In this document: positions 1-11,610 of the stretch, piece by piece
How the letters are laid out: every line of letters begins with the position of its first letter
Position numbering within the stretch: the first letter of the stretch is position 1
DNA from: Ancylostoma caninum
Taxonomy: Eukaryota; Nematoda; Chromadorea; Rhabditida; Ancylostomatidae
Length of the DNA stretch: 64,000 nt
Direction: 5' to 3'
Assembly: GCA_037903475.1 (NCBI GenBank)
Contig: JBAJFG010000479.1
Span: forward strand, 1,226,501 to 1,290,500
Notes under the pieces: model-generated
The model's database searches: none
The model's input: the letters and a program-made list of their open reading frames with translations, nothing else
Told to the model about the DNA's origin: nothing
Position numbers and translations under genes: made by a program

Positions 1-251
1 TAGCGAAAAAGCCGAAAGTTCCCGGAAGTTGCGGAGATGCAGATTTCGTCTTATCTCAAAATTGCCGGTATTTTCGCGGATTTCAAGATCTAGCTGGCAT
101 TGTCTGCAAAATACGTTATTCGCTGTTTCAAATGGGATGTCATACAGGATGGCAACAGTCTTTAACCACAACTTTCGTTGTGGTTCTTCTTCTGAAGATT
201 TTGGGAATGAATTTACATTGTACTAATGGCGGCGTTTTTGTTGTGGGTTTG
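1..251. other. Edge sequence without recognised gene
   Basis: I see no coding homology here. The short reading frames on the + strand run into the minisatellite that follows. It may be the left part of repeat-family copy 1, whose left hairpin is not visible in this window. Confidence 0.3.
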
Positions 252-445
252 ATGTGTCACCCCGTTGGACCCGACTCCAGGTGTTTCCCCACTTTTCGAC
301 GCCGGCGCACTCTTATGACACCGTTGGACCCGACTCCAGGCGTTTCCCCACTTTTGCACGCCGGCGCACCCTTATCACACCGTTGGACCCGACTCCAGGC
401 GTTTCCCCACTTTTCGACGCCGCCGCACTCCTACAGCAACAGTGA
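252..445 (+). repeat. 59-bp minisatellite, about 3 copies (family copy 1)
   Basis: About three tandem copies of a 59-bp unit that contains ttggacccgactccaggcg and ccggcgcac. The same unit forms the long array at 20.0-21.1 kb and a short array at 28.3 kb. Here the copies are more diverged, for example ttttcgacgcc in place of ttttggacgcc. A (CA)n run and the family's right-end motif, cagactaag followed by ttattataag near 600-620, come next. Reading frames across it are a by-product of a repeat that has no stop codons. Confidence 0.85.
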
Positions 446-497
446 ACCCGTTGCAGAGCATTTTCTTCGGTCTAGGCCAAGCCCTCGAATTTCATTT

Positions 498-499
<2 letters not shown>

Positions 500-592
<93 letters not shown>
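500..592 (+). repeat. (CA)n microsatellite
   Basis: An uninterrupted run of about 46 CA dinucleotides. It lies just inside the right end of the 59-bp repeat family copy. Short CA-rich or cagacagac stretches occupy the same position in the other two copies (near 21,135 and 29,270), so the run probably expanded from a family-internal seed. Confidence 0.95.
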
Positions 593-595
<3 letters not shown>

Positions 596-644
596 ACAGA
601 CTAAGCCCTTTATTATAAGTCATGATATTTTTTATGATTATATT

Positions 645-1938
645 CAGGCCCCAGCGCAGCTTGTCGGTGGGCAAGCTGGCCTTCGTAAAAGGGTCAAAAA
701 GCAAAAGGGGCTTCGTACGGGTCCGAGGCCGAGCCCCAGAAAAACTTTGAGGTGTTCGTTGGTCCAAAGAAAAGAAATGCGTTGATAAAGGCGATGAAAA
801 ACGAAAAAGACTCGCAAAAGAACTGCTCGTAGCTTTAGCAGAGCAGTTGCGGCAATCGATGTTGAAAAGTTCGATTGGAGCAGATCATGTACAGGTTCCC
901 ATAATCCGGAGAACTTAAACGACTCCTGCGCCGCGGAATCTGCATGGATTGAGCTGAAATCTTCAGTGAGATAAGAACTAAGGGAACACTAGAAGATTTT
1001 GGGAGAGACAATCTAAACTCATGTGAACCAGAAAAGTATACGCTCACATTCTGAGTCTGAGTGATTGCAAGGCTCCCCCGTTAATTCGAGGCTTAACCGA
1101 TTGACACCAAATATGAGGTGAAGAAGCGTCATAGCACTCAAAATAAATGTATGCTATCAGATCACAAAACTTCTGTGAATTCAGGAATTGTATGCTCGGT
1201 AAAGGGGCTACCCTGTTTCAGACAGGCTGGGGTACAAGCTGAGCCCGTCGGGGGCATAATTTCCCTATTCAAACACATAAGTTTCCAACCTCCTACCATG
1301 CCCCCTATACTTGTAGGTATATGCTATCATACGCCTCACATACTATCACTTATCATCTCCTGTCTTGTGAGTATTTGCCCTTCTCCGCTCGCTCCAAGGC
1401 ACTATCGCAGGCCTTTTAGCCGCACTCCAAAGCGGAACGCCGACCCAATCGAGTCTGCGCGGGAACTGAAATCATTTGGAAGCCCTTTTGAACGCCTCGG
1501 TCCTTTATTTTCTACGAAGGCTACTGTCATTAGTTTGGTCTCTACTTTTTTCCAGAGTTTTATTCCTTTATTCTCGATTAGTTTGTTGTTCTGTTCGGCT
1601 TTTGGCGACCAATGTCGACCTTATTGTTTCCTGATTCCGTCAGTATAATTTTTGCTGCAGCTTTCATTGATTGCTCCTGGTAAAGAAATATAGTTATGTT
1701 TTGTCGGTTTACACTGGTTATTGCAGTTATGTTTTGTTTCACAATGAGTTATCCTCCTTTAATTGCTAGTAATTGCTTTAGTTGCAATCACGGAGAATGC
1801 TTGTAGAATTGCTATCATTGGATGCGGTCAATCCCTTCTATCTATTGTTATTTTCAGAGGAGGCCTCGTAAAATCTGCATTTTTCAAAGGGGGCTTCGTT
1901 TTGGCCACGACCCTAATACAGGCTCGTGCCGGGGCCTG
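645..1938. mobile_element. Non-autonomous hAT-type DNA transposon
   Basis: The element begins CAGGCCCCAGC and ends GCCGGGGCCTG, which are short inverted ends of the hAT type. It is flanked on both sides by the same 8 bp, ATTATATT (637-644 and 1,939-1,946). An 8-bp target duplication with CAGG-type ends is the hAT signature. It is 1,294 bp long. The only long frame (1,118-1,648, +) shows no transposase motif that I recognise, so I regard the element as non-autonomous. It is inserted just beyond the right end of the 59-bp repeat family copy. Confidence 0.85.
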
Positions 1939-1946
1939 ATTATATT

Positions 1947-2284
1947 TGATAGGAGGAAATGAAAAGAACCATTATAGTTCTTACAAGAGGGTGATACGAT
2001 TCTAAGAAATTTCTGCAGTACGACTAATTCAGCGGAACACAACATTGCAATGGAGAGAATGTTGTGAAAAATGTACAAGTTCTGATATTCAGCAGGAATT
2101 TGAACGAAGAACGGTTACCAGAACATTTTTTTGGTGATTTTCGTCAGACCTTTCACACCTTGTCGAGGAGATCTGAAGATCAATTTTTTGACATTCAGCC
2201 AAGCAACAGTACAGAGTTCCTGAAGCTTTGACTATGGCAAACTAATACCTATGTTCTATCTGAGAGACAAAACAAGCACGATAC
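1947..2284. other. No recognised gene; downstream flank of kelch pseudogene
   Basis: I looked on the - strand for a counterpart of kelch exon 6 after the BACK pseudo-exons and did not find one. No other coding homology or repeat was recognised. Confidence 0.4.
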
Positions 2285-2653
2285 CTCTCCAGCACTTTTG
2301 TTCTTTTCGATGAATGTTCAATCCAACGAATAGAGGCGTTGAAGACGCCTTTTTCTGAGGCGACGTGAAGATCGTTTTGGATAGCAGCTCGGTAATATCG
2401 TCAAGTGAAAACTCGAGAAACGCTTCACTACCACTGACCAGCACAAAATTCTTCTCAATAAGACGATCAACCTCCGCGACAGCAGATCTGAATGTAACAA
2501 CAAGACCTTAAGGCACACTATGGAGAGCTGACGAATGAGTTGAGCTAACCCGCACGAAATAGATGAGAACAGCGCTCGAAGAGCAAACGTATTTGCTGTG
2601 TTCAACATGTGCTCACAAATGAAGGTGGCACACTCCTCTGTCACATCATGGAG
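2285..2653 (-). pseudogene. BACK-domain fragment of a kelch-like gene, frameshifted
   Basis: Two adjacent exons match exons 4 and 5 of the kelch gene on the + strand. The first, 2,653-2,550 (104 bp, the same length as exon 4), reads VTEECATFICEHML. The second, 2,487-2,285, reads EVDRLIEKNF and then FLEFSLDDITELLSK. Splice sites sit at the same places as in the intact gene (ttccag before, gttagc and gtatcg after), with a 62-bp intron. The second exon is 203 bp where the intact one is 204. One base is missing just after codons for ELLSK, and the frame then shifts: the expected VASEKGVFNASIRW lies in another frame. BTB, later BACK and blade exons were not found nearby. I read it as a broken, partial duplicate; a sequencing error at the missing base cannot be excluded. 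Confidence 0.8.
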
Positions 2654-3412
2654 CTGGAAAGAAGTTGTTAATTCTGTAAAATTTAGAACATTACAAAATA
2701 ACAGTGAATAAGATGTTAATAAGAATGAATTTCGCTGGGCCAGTTGATGCTTAAATCGCACTAGATTGAGGAGAAAAGCGTCCAAATTCCTCCATTGTTT
2801 GTTCGGTTAAAACGCTGTCTGAATGTTATCAATGCTGGTTCACAGATCCGCGCCCAACCGAAATATCAGCAAACTAATTCAATGATTAACCTGCTGAATG
2901 CTGTGAAAATCTGCACTATTTTTGACGAAATTCGTCTACTTATCTACCACGACCTTGAACGGCACAATTCTTCACATATCCTAGGCTTTGGATGAGCAAT
3001 CGGAATCAAACTTGATTATGTGTTCATGGTTATGATCTATGATTACGTATAATATTATCAAGGCGAGGGATTATTTTCTGTTGATGATAATGGGCACTGC
3101 GTAGGTTGAAACAGGATAAAAAATTGAAACTACAATTCTATCGCTGATTCCAAAGCTCCTATAGAATATTTATATCTCCCTAAGGGAGAAAGAAAAGAGG
3201 TGATACAAGCTGATACAAGTTAAACACAATCCTTCTCAATATTAATGGAGATAATCTCTTAGAGATTGGTACAAGGAGTAATGAATAATAAGTTGGAATT
3301 TTGAAGCACAAAAGGCCAATTCTTTCTTTATACGGTTGACACTGCAACATGCTGGTATGCGTCAGCCCTCTGAAGCATCGGACCACATGCGTTCGCCTGT
3401 ATCGGCCTTATA
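2654..3412. other. No recognised gene
   Basis: AT-rich sequence with only short frames. I searched the - strand for a BTB exon upstream of the BACK pseudogene and saw none. Confidence 0.4.
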
Positions 3413-3884
3413 TTTAAAGGCAGCAGGAGCTGAAATCCTCGACTCCGAGCTGAGCTGTGGGTGACGAAGTACAGACTCAGCACATCATAAATGTAAAACG
3501 AACACAGACAATGATGGCTTACCTGCAGAGAAAATGGAACATTCGTCGCGAACACGCCTGGCCGTGTTCGCGCGCGGACGAGTTTTCCCCGGCGCAAAAG
3601 CCATTGCGGTACGTGGTTGGCGCAGAGGGAAAACGAAATGCATTCAATTCACGGGGTTTCATGGCGGGACTCGGCCAAAACCACGCGCCGCAATGGCTTT
3701 CGCGCCGGGGAAAACTCGTCCGCGCGCGAACACGGCCAGGCGTGTTCGCGACGAATGTTCCATTTTCTCGGCAGGTAAGCCATCATTGTCTGTGTTCGTT
3801 TCACATTTATGATGTGCCGAGTCTGTACTTCACCACCCGCAGCTCAGCTCAGAGTCGAGAATTTCAGCTCCTGCTGCCTTTAAA
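3413..3884. repeat. Near-perfect palindrome, about 470 bp (fold-back element)
   Basis: Two arms are inverted copies centred near 3,649. The left starts TTTAAAGGCAGCAGGAGCTG and the right ends with its complement at 3,884. Mismatches are few, so both strands encode almost the same frame (3,328-3,597 on - and 3,457-3,897 on +). The inner arms hold GC-rich stretches such as gtccgcgcgcgaacacggcc. Only about 100 bp in the centre is not clearly paired. No transposase is present. I could not assign a clear target duplication. It lies 22 bp from the next fold-back element. Confidence 0.85.
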
Positions 3885-4079
3885 AGTTTTCCCATGATTA
3901 CTTTGGACTAGCGCCCCTTCGGGACGCTAGAAAGTGGGGTGGGGCAGCCACTTGAGACATGTGCAAAAGCTTCGCACCTGCAAAATTTCTGGAAAACTGA
4001 TAAAGAAGCAGAACCAATCTTTAAATGGGCCCGAACATGAAGTCCTTCTTATGAGTTGAGTATGAGTATGAAAAGTCCG

Positions 4080-4800
4080 TTCTCCATCGTATAGCGTATT
4101 CGTGCGTATTCTTCACTACCGGGCCAACGCAGACGCGTTCTCCATCGGCAGAACTGTATACTTCCGTTCCCTGCACTATTGGACCAAGGCGAAATCGTAT
4201 TCGAGTGTTTTCCACATTAATGGACCGCAGCGAGCTTTCTTCCCATCGGTGTACCCGTATTCTGGCGTCATCTTCACTAATAGTCCACAATGAACCCGTT
4301 CACCGTCTGTGGAATCGTATCCAGGTATTCTCCACTTTACTGAGTCGCAGTGGACCGATCCTATATTGGTGGACCCGTATCCTGGTGTTATCCACACCAC
4401 TGGGCCGCGGCGGGCCCTTCCTCTACCTGACTGCCCGCATTCTGGCGCCTTCCTCACAGTTAGGGCAAGGCGCATCCGTTCTCCAGGGGCGGGTTCGCAT
4501 CCCGGCATTACCAACACTATCGGACCAAAGTGAACCCGTATCCTGACGTTCTCCACACCATTGGGATACGACATATCCGCCCTCCATCGGTGGACGAGCG
4601 TTCTCGCGATTTTCTCACTGTAGGGCCTGGCGGACCCTTTCTCCATCTGCGGAGCCGTATATTGCTGTTCTAAACATTATTGAGCAATGGCGGATCCTTC
4701 CTCGTGGACTCGTATCCTGACGTCCCCCACACCACTGCGCCACGCGGACCCGTTCTCTTTCGACGGACCCGTATCCTAGCGTTCATCACACCACTTGGCT
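4080..4800 (+). repeat. Degenerate 60-bp tandem repeat, left half of fold-back
   Basis: About 12 diverged copies with a spacing of 60 bp; ggacccgtat or a variant recurs at nearly every 60th base. The unit resembles the 59-bp minisatellite (ggacccg, then ggcgtt..cca, then a ccggcg-like stretch), so the two are probably distant relatives. Because 60 is a multiple of three, the frames read as repeated 20-residue blocks; these are not evidence of a gene. Confidence 0.8.
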
Positions 4801-4849
4801 AAGTGAGTAGGATGCCAGGACACGAGTCCATCGATGGAGATTGAGTCCC

Positions 4850-5330
4850 TAGGGGCCCATTAGTCTAGAAATGCAAGGGAACGGTTCCACGGATGGGGAT
4901 TGGGTCTGCCCTGGCCCTATAGTGAAGAAAGCGTCAGGATACAGGTCCACGGATGGAGGCTGGGTCCGCAGGGGGCCCATTAGTGTGGGATGCGCCTTGG
5001 TACAGATCCTAGGAATGAAGAATGGTCTGCCCTGGCACAATAGTGAAGAAAGTGCCAGGATACGGGTCCACGGATGGAGGATGGGTCCGCAGGGGGGCCG
5101 ATTAGTGTGGAAAGTGCCTTGGTACAGATCCTACGAATGGAGAATGGGTCTGCCCTGGCCCAGTAGTGGAGAAAGCGCCAGAATACGCGTGCACGGATGT
5201 AAAATGGGTCTGCATGGTTCCCACTAGGGGGGAAAACGCCAGCATACGGGTTCACGGATGGAGAATGGGTCCGCCGCAATAGTGGATAAAACGCCAAGAT
5301 GCACGTCTGCCGGTGGAGTAGAGTCACGCT
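4850..5330 (-). repeat. Degenerate 60-bp tandem repeat, right half of fold-back (inverted)
   Basis: About eight copies of the 60-bp repeat in the opposite orientation to 4,080-4,800, for example tgggtctgccctggccc followed by gaaagcgccag. Together the two blocks let most of the element fold back on itself. Confidence 0.8.
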
Positions 5331-5909
5331 ATGCGCTCATCGTGTCTCAGTCGACCTCTTCTTCTGCCTCTCTGTATACTGAAGCAGAAGCTCATCAGTT
5401 GGACCATTTCAGTAACGTGAAATTTAAATAATTTCATCTGATTATTCGCCACGGCATTGGTTACACTTTATTGTTCACAAGTACTAAAGCCATGTGAATG
5501 ATGTGCCTGTGCTGAGTTGGGAGTGGCTGTTCATAACGGGTCCAAAGGCATGTAAGAAATGTGACAAAAAAAGAGTAGGTCAAACCATTGCATCGCAAAT
5601 TAGCTTTACAAGTAGATGCGTGATTAAGAATTTGCAAGCAAGACTAGGATCGCGAGAAGGCTCGAAGTCCGACGTTGGCGAGGCGGCCAGACCCGTAGGA
5701 TACACGAAACTCAGGAAGGATTTCGTATTTGAGCTCAGTTAATGATTAATTCTGCTTACTTGCTAATTTTCTAAGCATTTCGCATGAGTGAAGCTTTTGC
5801 ACATACGTCAAGTGGCTGCCCCACCCCACTTTCCAGCGTCCCGAAGGGGCGCTAGTCAATCGAAAAATATCCTTTGGTGGAGCCAAAAAATGTTAGAAAC
5901 CCATCTCAG

Positions 5910-6130
5910 TTAATGGTTCCTTTTATTGTTTTTCTGAACCTTTTCATTGTGTCCAATAATGGTGTTGAATATAAGCTCCTATCAGAACGAAAGACTTTAG
6001 CTTGGAATCGTTTGTAATAATTCAAAACAACTAATTGGCGTTCGAATTGGGATGCGTGCTTGTTCAAGTTTAAAGAAACGAGACATTCATCTCCTGAAAT
6101 AACGTAATGCTTCCTCGAACCTGATTCATT
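5910..6130 (-). CDS. Possible terminal exon, unknown protein
   Basis: On the - strand a good 3' splice site (ttcttctttcacag) ends just before 6,130. An open frame follows, starting NESGSRKHYVISGDECLVSL, rich in K, R, S and Y, and ending at a stop near 5,910. I do not recognise the domain. The frame is open on both sides of the acceptor, so the splice site is only suggestive. It could belong with the candidate exon at 7,787-7,524 or be chance. Confidence 0.25.
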
Positions 6131-7523
6131 CTGTGAAAGAAGAAAAATTATTATGATTAGGAGATGCCCAAATTCTCTGAATTCCACATCTGTTCGTTGG
6201 CAATCCAAAATCGTCAACATAATGGGCCCGAATGATCCCAAATATTCGAGAAAATTATGTCTCTGTGAAGTTTCTCGTTCCTAGCCTCGAGACAATATGT
6301 AGTAATATTCATTAGTGCGCATTGAACGAATGATCACTATGGTGGTCTATTTTTTTCTGAACTGAGAGCGGATAATGGTTAAAAATGAGCATCACTTTTT
6401 GAGGGCGAAAATCAACATGCCTGAGTCCGTTGGCTCAGATGAATTTTGTGCAATTCGCGCACCTTATCACAAGTACCTTCACACCATCACCATACCCCGC
6501 CTGAGATGCCCCGAATACTTCACTCGGCGTCTCTTCGCCCCGCACACTTACCAGTAGCCAAACGATGGCAGATCAGCGCCCCGCACATACGTGCTCGCAG
6601 CACCGCTACGGATGGTGATGATCTTCCATTCCTCAGTGTTGGAAGGTGATCGCGCATGCAATCATCGCCCCAAATGTGGCAACGAGTTGTGCAGGCAGCT
6701 GATCTCACCGCCATCACCCCTAAGTTTCCTAAGAGTAAGAATGAGTTACTACATTGTCAATAGGCAAATGATGTCAGCGTCTAATACATATACAGGCAAG
6801 ATCCTGCCGCGCCACTCCACCTACGCGGCGCAGCAGGCCCCGAAAGAGTGGAATCGTGATTGACACCCCGACTACCTTGATAATACAGCGCTACGACAAC
6901 TACTGTCCCATTCGCAAACAACTAAGCCTTCACCCGGGCGTATTATCTCCGGTCCGAAGGCTCGAATGCCTGCGGATAGGAAAAAATTATCTGACCATGG
7001 TGGCCGGAAGTGGGTATTCCGACGATTGCAGGATAGGGTCCTAGGTAGAATGGTACACTCGATTGCGAAATTGAACCAGTGTGCTTACACCACAAATCCA
7101 GTCCTTACCTTGTTCCACTTCCATACCACTTTTTGCTTTCTTCACGTTCGCATAATTTCTTTCGAATATATAACACATAATTGTGCAACGTCGTATGTAC
7201 ATATCCAATAGATGCTGTGTAGTATCAGGTTGATGCGAAACGAATGGCGCCACTTTGTTCAAAAACATAATTTCGTTCGGACAAAGTATTAGATCTTGGT
7301 ATGGTAAGGTTCTTGTAGAGCAAAGAAGGCTCTTTCATTGTGTTAGTATAAAATGTTTTTTCGCTCCTAATAGTCGTGAGAAAATTGAGAATGTCCAGAA
7401 AACTCGTTCTCAATTCTTCAAATTTCCTTGATTTTTGTACAAAACTACAAACACTGCAGTCCCACATACCTTTTTGGTATTAGGTGAAGACGTCACAATC
7501 TAATCCAAACTTGAGCTCTGATT

Positions 7524-7787
7524 CTACTGCTTCGCTTCTAGGGAAATGTAGATGAGCACGTCTTTTAGCAGGTCCTTCGTTATTTTTACGATTATTGCTG
7601 GATGACTCTCTTCAAGCTGGTTTTCGGAAACAATACATTTGACAATACTTATCGCTGTTTGGCCACAAAAAAAATCGCGAACATTCTGCTGGAAAAACTC
7701 TCCAAGACGCTCCAAGGCGCATTTTCTGCACCTCAAAGCTTGTTCTGAATTTGCTTCCGAGAGCTGGCTTGAACGTAAACAAATTAA
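7524..7787 (-). CDS. Possible exon, unknown protein
   Basis: On the - strand, after an acceptor-like cgttccccag, a frame of 87 codons runs from LICLRSSQLSEANSEQALRC to a stop. Its make-up (LERLGEFFQQNVRDFF, helical and charged) looks like protein rather than noise. I cannot name a family. A second open stretch, 7,467-7,230 on the same strand, might follow it. Nothing else in 6.2-9.4 kb is recognisable. Confidence 0.3.
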   Translation of the reverse strand, partial: LICLRSSQLSEANSEQALRCRKCALERLGEFFQQNVRDFFCGQTAISIVKCIVSENQLEESHPAIIVKITKDLLKDVLIYISLEAKQ

Positions 7788-8687
7788 CTGGGGAACGTTT
7801 GAGTAATCATCGAATTCTTTCGGAAAATTGCCAAATTTCTGTCACTTCTCCCAGCTATAGAAACTCTTATCCCGCAAGAAAAAAAACTCGCCAAACATGA
7901 CGATATGAAAACGAGGTCTTCGTTGTTCTCCACTCCTTCGTTGACTCATCCACCTTTTCACTGCTCGTACTCTTCAACACCTACAAGAGCACCGCCGGAC
8001 TGCGCCAGTGTGCCTTTTCGAGGCAAAATGGATGTTCTACTAGTTTTACCGAACGAGACAGTGTGCACATTCAATTTCATTACTCTTTCTGTAGTGTGTA
8101 ATGAATGCCACACATTTCACCGTTATCTCCGTTATGTGTTGTGAAGGTCGATCAAGAACTGCTTCCATTCTTTTTGCCCGTAGCTCTGCCCTTGTGATGC
8201 TGAGGTTTCTCCTTTCATTATTCAGATGCATCCAAGAAAGTCGAGATTCGTCGTAGTTGGGCTATCGAGAACTGGCATAAGACTATATGTATACTGTATA
8301 GGAACTAGTTCAAAATTCTGTTAATCACCACGCGGAGGTCTTGTAACCAAACACAGAGGAGTTCTTAATTAGCTCTGGCATGAATAGCCGGCGTCCACGC
8401 TCAGCTTACTCAATAAACTTGCTAGTGACCGGATGTGAAGAAGAAAAGTCATTTCTTTCTAGGTTACTCTCACTCAAGATGGCGAAAAGCATACGATATT
8501 CTTCCGTGTTTCAAGTCGGGCACAGTGGAAACAGTGACCCAAGCATGGTGATCGATGATCCTCCCCATTCTCAGGTGTGTGTCCATGGGTCACATAACTA
8601 AGGTTACAGTGCATTAGCTTCAATGACTGAGAATCCAGAGAATTTCCGGACATGAAGACGCCGAAGACGAATTTTAAGCGAAAGAAA

Positions 8688-8822
8688 TATAGATATATAG
8701 ATATAGATATATAGAAACACTTGCACCATCTCCTCCCAGTTGCTGCTGAGGCTTTCGTTTCTTTAGCAGCATTTGCTGAAGGAAAGCCGCAATTGAGGGA
8801 CGGGAGAAGCTGGGAGGAGATG
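8688..8822. repeat. GATATA microsatellite and small hairpin
   Basis: A short atagatatatagatat run (8,688-8,716) is followed by an imperfect hairpin. CATCTCCTCCCAG at 8,727-8,739 pairs with its complement at 8,810-8,822. Inside, gctgctgaggctttc also roughly pairs with ggaaagccgcaattg. The size and shape suit a miniature inverted-repeat element of about 100 bp; its ends are not proven. Confidence 0.5.
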
Positions 8823-9499
8823 CTGTCAGGTATTCTACTCGGCGCATCACGTTCGGGGCTGCGTTCGTGCTGCTTAATTATCAAAGATTGCGTCGGGTAT
8901 CCATGAATCAGAACTGCATGCTACAACCATGAATCAGGACTGCATGCTACGAAAGTATAGCTTTTTCCAAACTGCTAGTCTGTTGGACGGAAAAAATGTT
9001 GTTAATCATTTATGCGTTATTTCACTACGTTTTCCACGGGGGAAGATAGTTGGGGAAACGACGCAGAGAAGAAGAGGGCGGAAAAGTGCACACAGATTGG
9101 AGAGGGCGCAAAGAAAAACAGACACTGTGCACACTGATACTCAACTATCATAGCTGGCGAAACAGACTATGACACAAAGTATGGGGACCGCGGCGCGGCG
9201 TGGCACACGGGTTGTCTGCTGTTGACAGAGACACGCAACTAGAGCCACATGCAGAATCTCTGTGTCTCTATCCAGGAGAGCCATGCCGCGGTCCCGCCCC
9301 TTGCACACGTCCGTTTGGAGTTTCCTGTAATACGTCCACCAAAAAGGAGAGTATTCACAGGGAACTGCAACTGTTGGCGCCTCTCATGTACCATCACCGT
9401 TCGCTGCAGCGCAGATTACGGCTATCATAAACCACGCATCCTCTCGCTCCCTGCCGCGTTGCGGCGTATTCGATGATTGTACGAAGTGGTCTAAAATCT

Positions 9500-10663
9500 G
9501 GGAGCTTGACATTTCGCTAGAAGAGACAAGTTTAATGTGTCTTTATAAAAACCACCCAGATGCTCACTTTACAATGAACAGGAGTGTTTTGGCACGAACT
9601 AGCAAAGTACGCGACTTAGGCATTACCTGTTCTGCCAAATTAGAATTTGATGACTACATTAACGAAATGGTAGCTAGAGCATCTTGCAAATAAAATTTTA
9701 TATTGCGCGCTTTCAAGTCTAGGGATTCAAAGATGCTATCCAAACTGTTCACTTCTTACGTCAGGCTGCAACTAGAGTATTGTTGCCAACTGTGGTCTCC
9801 GTACAAGAAGTCCTTCATTGACAGCATCAAGCAAATTCAGAAAAGTTTTATCTACCGATGCTTTGTTCGAAACGGTCTATTGCGAATTTCATATAAAGGG
9901 CGTCTAAAAACCTTGCAAGCGCACTCTTTGGCTTTGCGAAAAAAAATTGCTGATTTTGTCTTCATGTATAGACTTACGACAGAATGAGCAAGCTGAAGTT
10001 GTATGACATTTTAGAAAAGCCTTTTCTGGTAGGAGTTACAAGGGGTTATCCCCACCGCATCAAACCAGAAAAAGCCCGGACCACCGCTTTCGCTGGATCA
10101 TTTTTTGTTAGACCTGTGCATCAGTGGAACAATCATGATGCCAAATTATTTCGCGAGAAGCAATCTTGCTCATTCCAGATCCACCTAGTCGATTCCTTAC
10201 AGGAGAGTGTTCCAGAGGAAGTTGTCCTCCACTACGGATGAACTAGATCTGAACTCATGTACGATGAGCACTGTATCACTAACACAATTGACTTTTTTTG
10301 TACTCCTCTTTACTAATGCCTAGTTCACTCGTTGCACTATTCACCTCCCTTTGTCGACTCTCACCTTCAAAAGGTGGATATCGGGAACGTTGGCGGACCT
10401 ACTGAGCTGGTATCCGTAGTTCGTCTCAATTGCCTTTCCAGGACTTGCAGTGTTGGCGGGCCACTGCCCTTCTGAACAGAGTTGTTCTTTCACCCCCCTC
10501 CCCCCCCCCCCCTCCACCCACCCTTCTGCTCCATTAAAGAGAAGGAGCGTAGTCGGTGTTTCTTTAGTTGTCTCCTGGTTATATCATCTCATGTTTTGTT
10601 TGTTTAATGGAAACCGATAACATAAATGATTAAATAAATAGATAGATAAACAAATAAATCGTA
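9500..10663 (+). mobile_element. 3' end of a degenerate LINE (CR1/L2-like), reverse transcriptase C-terminus
   Basis: Three pieces in order on + resemble the region after the catalytic core of CR1/L2-type reverse transcriptases. First, about 9,535-9,690, reads TSKVRDLGI with a following KLEFDDYI. Second, 9,703-9,987, reads SYVRLQLEYCCQLWSPYKKS. Third, 9,984-10,241, reads RTTAFAGSFFVRPVHQWNN, typical of the C-terminus. A stop lies between the first two, and another between the last two, so it is dead. A 3' region runs on to a taaataaatagatagataaa tail near 10,630-10,660, as expected for a LINE end. The 5' part is missing. Confidence 0.75.
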
Positions 10664-11514
10664 GGGCTCTATACGTTTGGAGTTCTCCACAACGCGACAT
10701 GCTTGCACTGAATGAAGCACGGTTTTCTTTTTTTTTTCTCGAGTTTTTGCAAGGCCGAAAACTCGAGCCTCACCTGCGTCTGAGCTGCTTTGTTTGTAAC
10801 TGATTATATTCCGTCATCTTATGATCGTATTTATTTATTTTTTTCTATTTTTCAATGACGTCGGCTGGAGGTTTGAACACCATTTTGTCGACGCATATCT
10901 GTTTGCGTGACATTGCTAATCGCATTAGTACAGTGACTCGCTATTAGTTTCATGCATCTATGTTAGGCTGTTATCCAGAGTTATAATACAGCTTTTTTCC
11001 CAACAATAGGTAGAGAGAAATTGCAGAAGAACTTAGTCCAAACATTTGGTGCTTCACTTGGCCGACAATCACAAATTTACTGCATATTGTTTGGTGCACC
11101 TGCGGGTGGTCGGCCATGAAAGTTGTAAGGTATCACACCTCCACGTCGTTTCGAGACGAGGCTATGAGCTCAAAAGCTTCTTATATATGAAGAAATCTGC
11201 AAATTTCGCATAAGGAACTTACGCACGCACGCACGTTGAACGCTCACATATTGTATAAATTCTTCTATAGGGAAAATGAAGGAATTATAAAATTAGATTT
11301 TTTATTGTAATGAAATTTCCGGGAATTTTTAAGAATTAAAAGGATATATATTATGGAGTATCTATTTGTGTTTGATACGTTTAGTATCCGTTTCGTGCAT
11401 TACCCTTATACGGATTCTAAACTAACAAGGGAAGGATACTCCCTGGCCGTGAGCTTTCCTGATGACCTATGTATGGTTCAATGCAGTTGGCATCACTGAT
11501 GTCGAATCCATGCC
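10664..11514. other. No recognised gene
   Basis: AT-rich sequence, with a short acgcacgcacgcacg run near 11,222. No coding homology or repeat family was recognised on either strand. Confidence 0.4.
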
Positions 11515-11610
11515 GCACCATTCCTGCGGGGTCCTGAGTGGAAAGTTATGGCGGTTTTTGTTGGTGCGGGAGCGCACACATATGCGGTCTCGAGTGGCAT
11601 AAAGCCAGCT

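Larger units (their letters stand above)
3906..5859. mobile_element. Fold-back DNA element with inverted ends and internal tandem repeats
   Basis: The ends are inverted copies: GACTAGCGCCCCTTCGGGAC at 3,906 and its complement ending at 5,859. Homology continues inward through a shared gtggggtggggcagccact stretch. The first 23 bp inside each end also form a small hairpin of their own (CTAGCG, then CGCTAG). Inside, 60-bp tandem repeats run in one orientation on the left (about 4,080-4,800) and in the opposite orientation on the right (about 4,850-5,330). The stretch 5,495-5,745 is unique to the family. No transposase frame is recognisable. A partial copy lies at 31,327-32,220. Target duplication is unclear. 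Confidence 0.8.

Noticed and set aside
492..767. Cysteine/valine or threonine/histidine repeat proteins
   Set aside because: They are translations of the (CA)n run; the same applies to the YI repeats over (TA)n at 36.2 kb.
4021..5327. Several frames over 60-bp repeats as genes
   Set aside because: The unit is a multiple of three without stops; both strands are open, and the region is a fold-back element.
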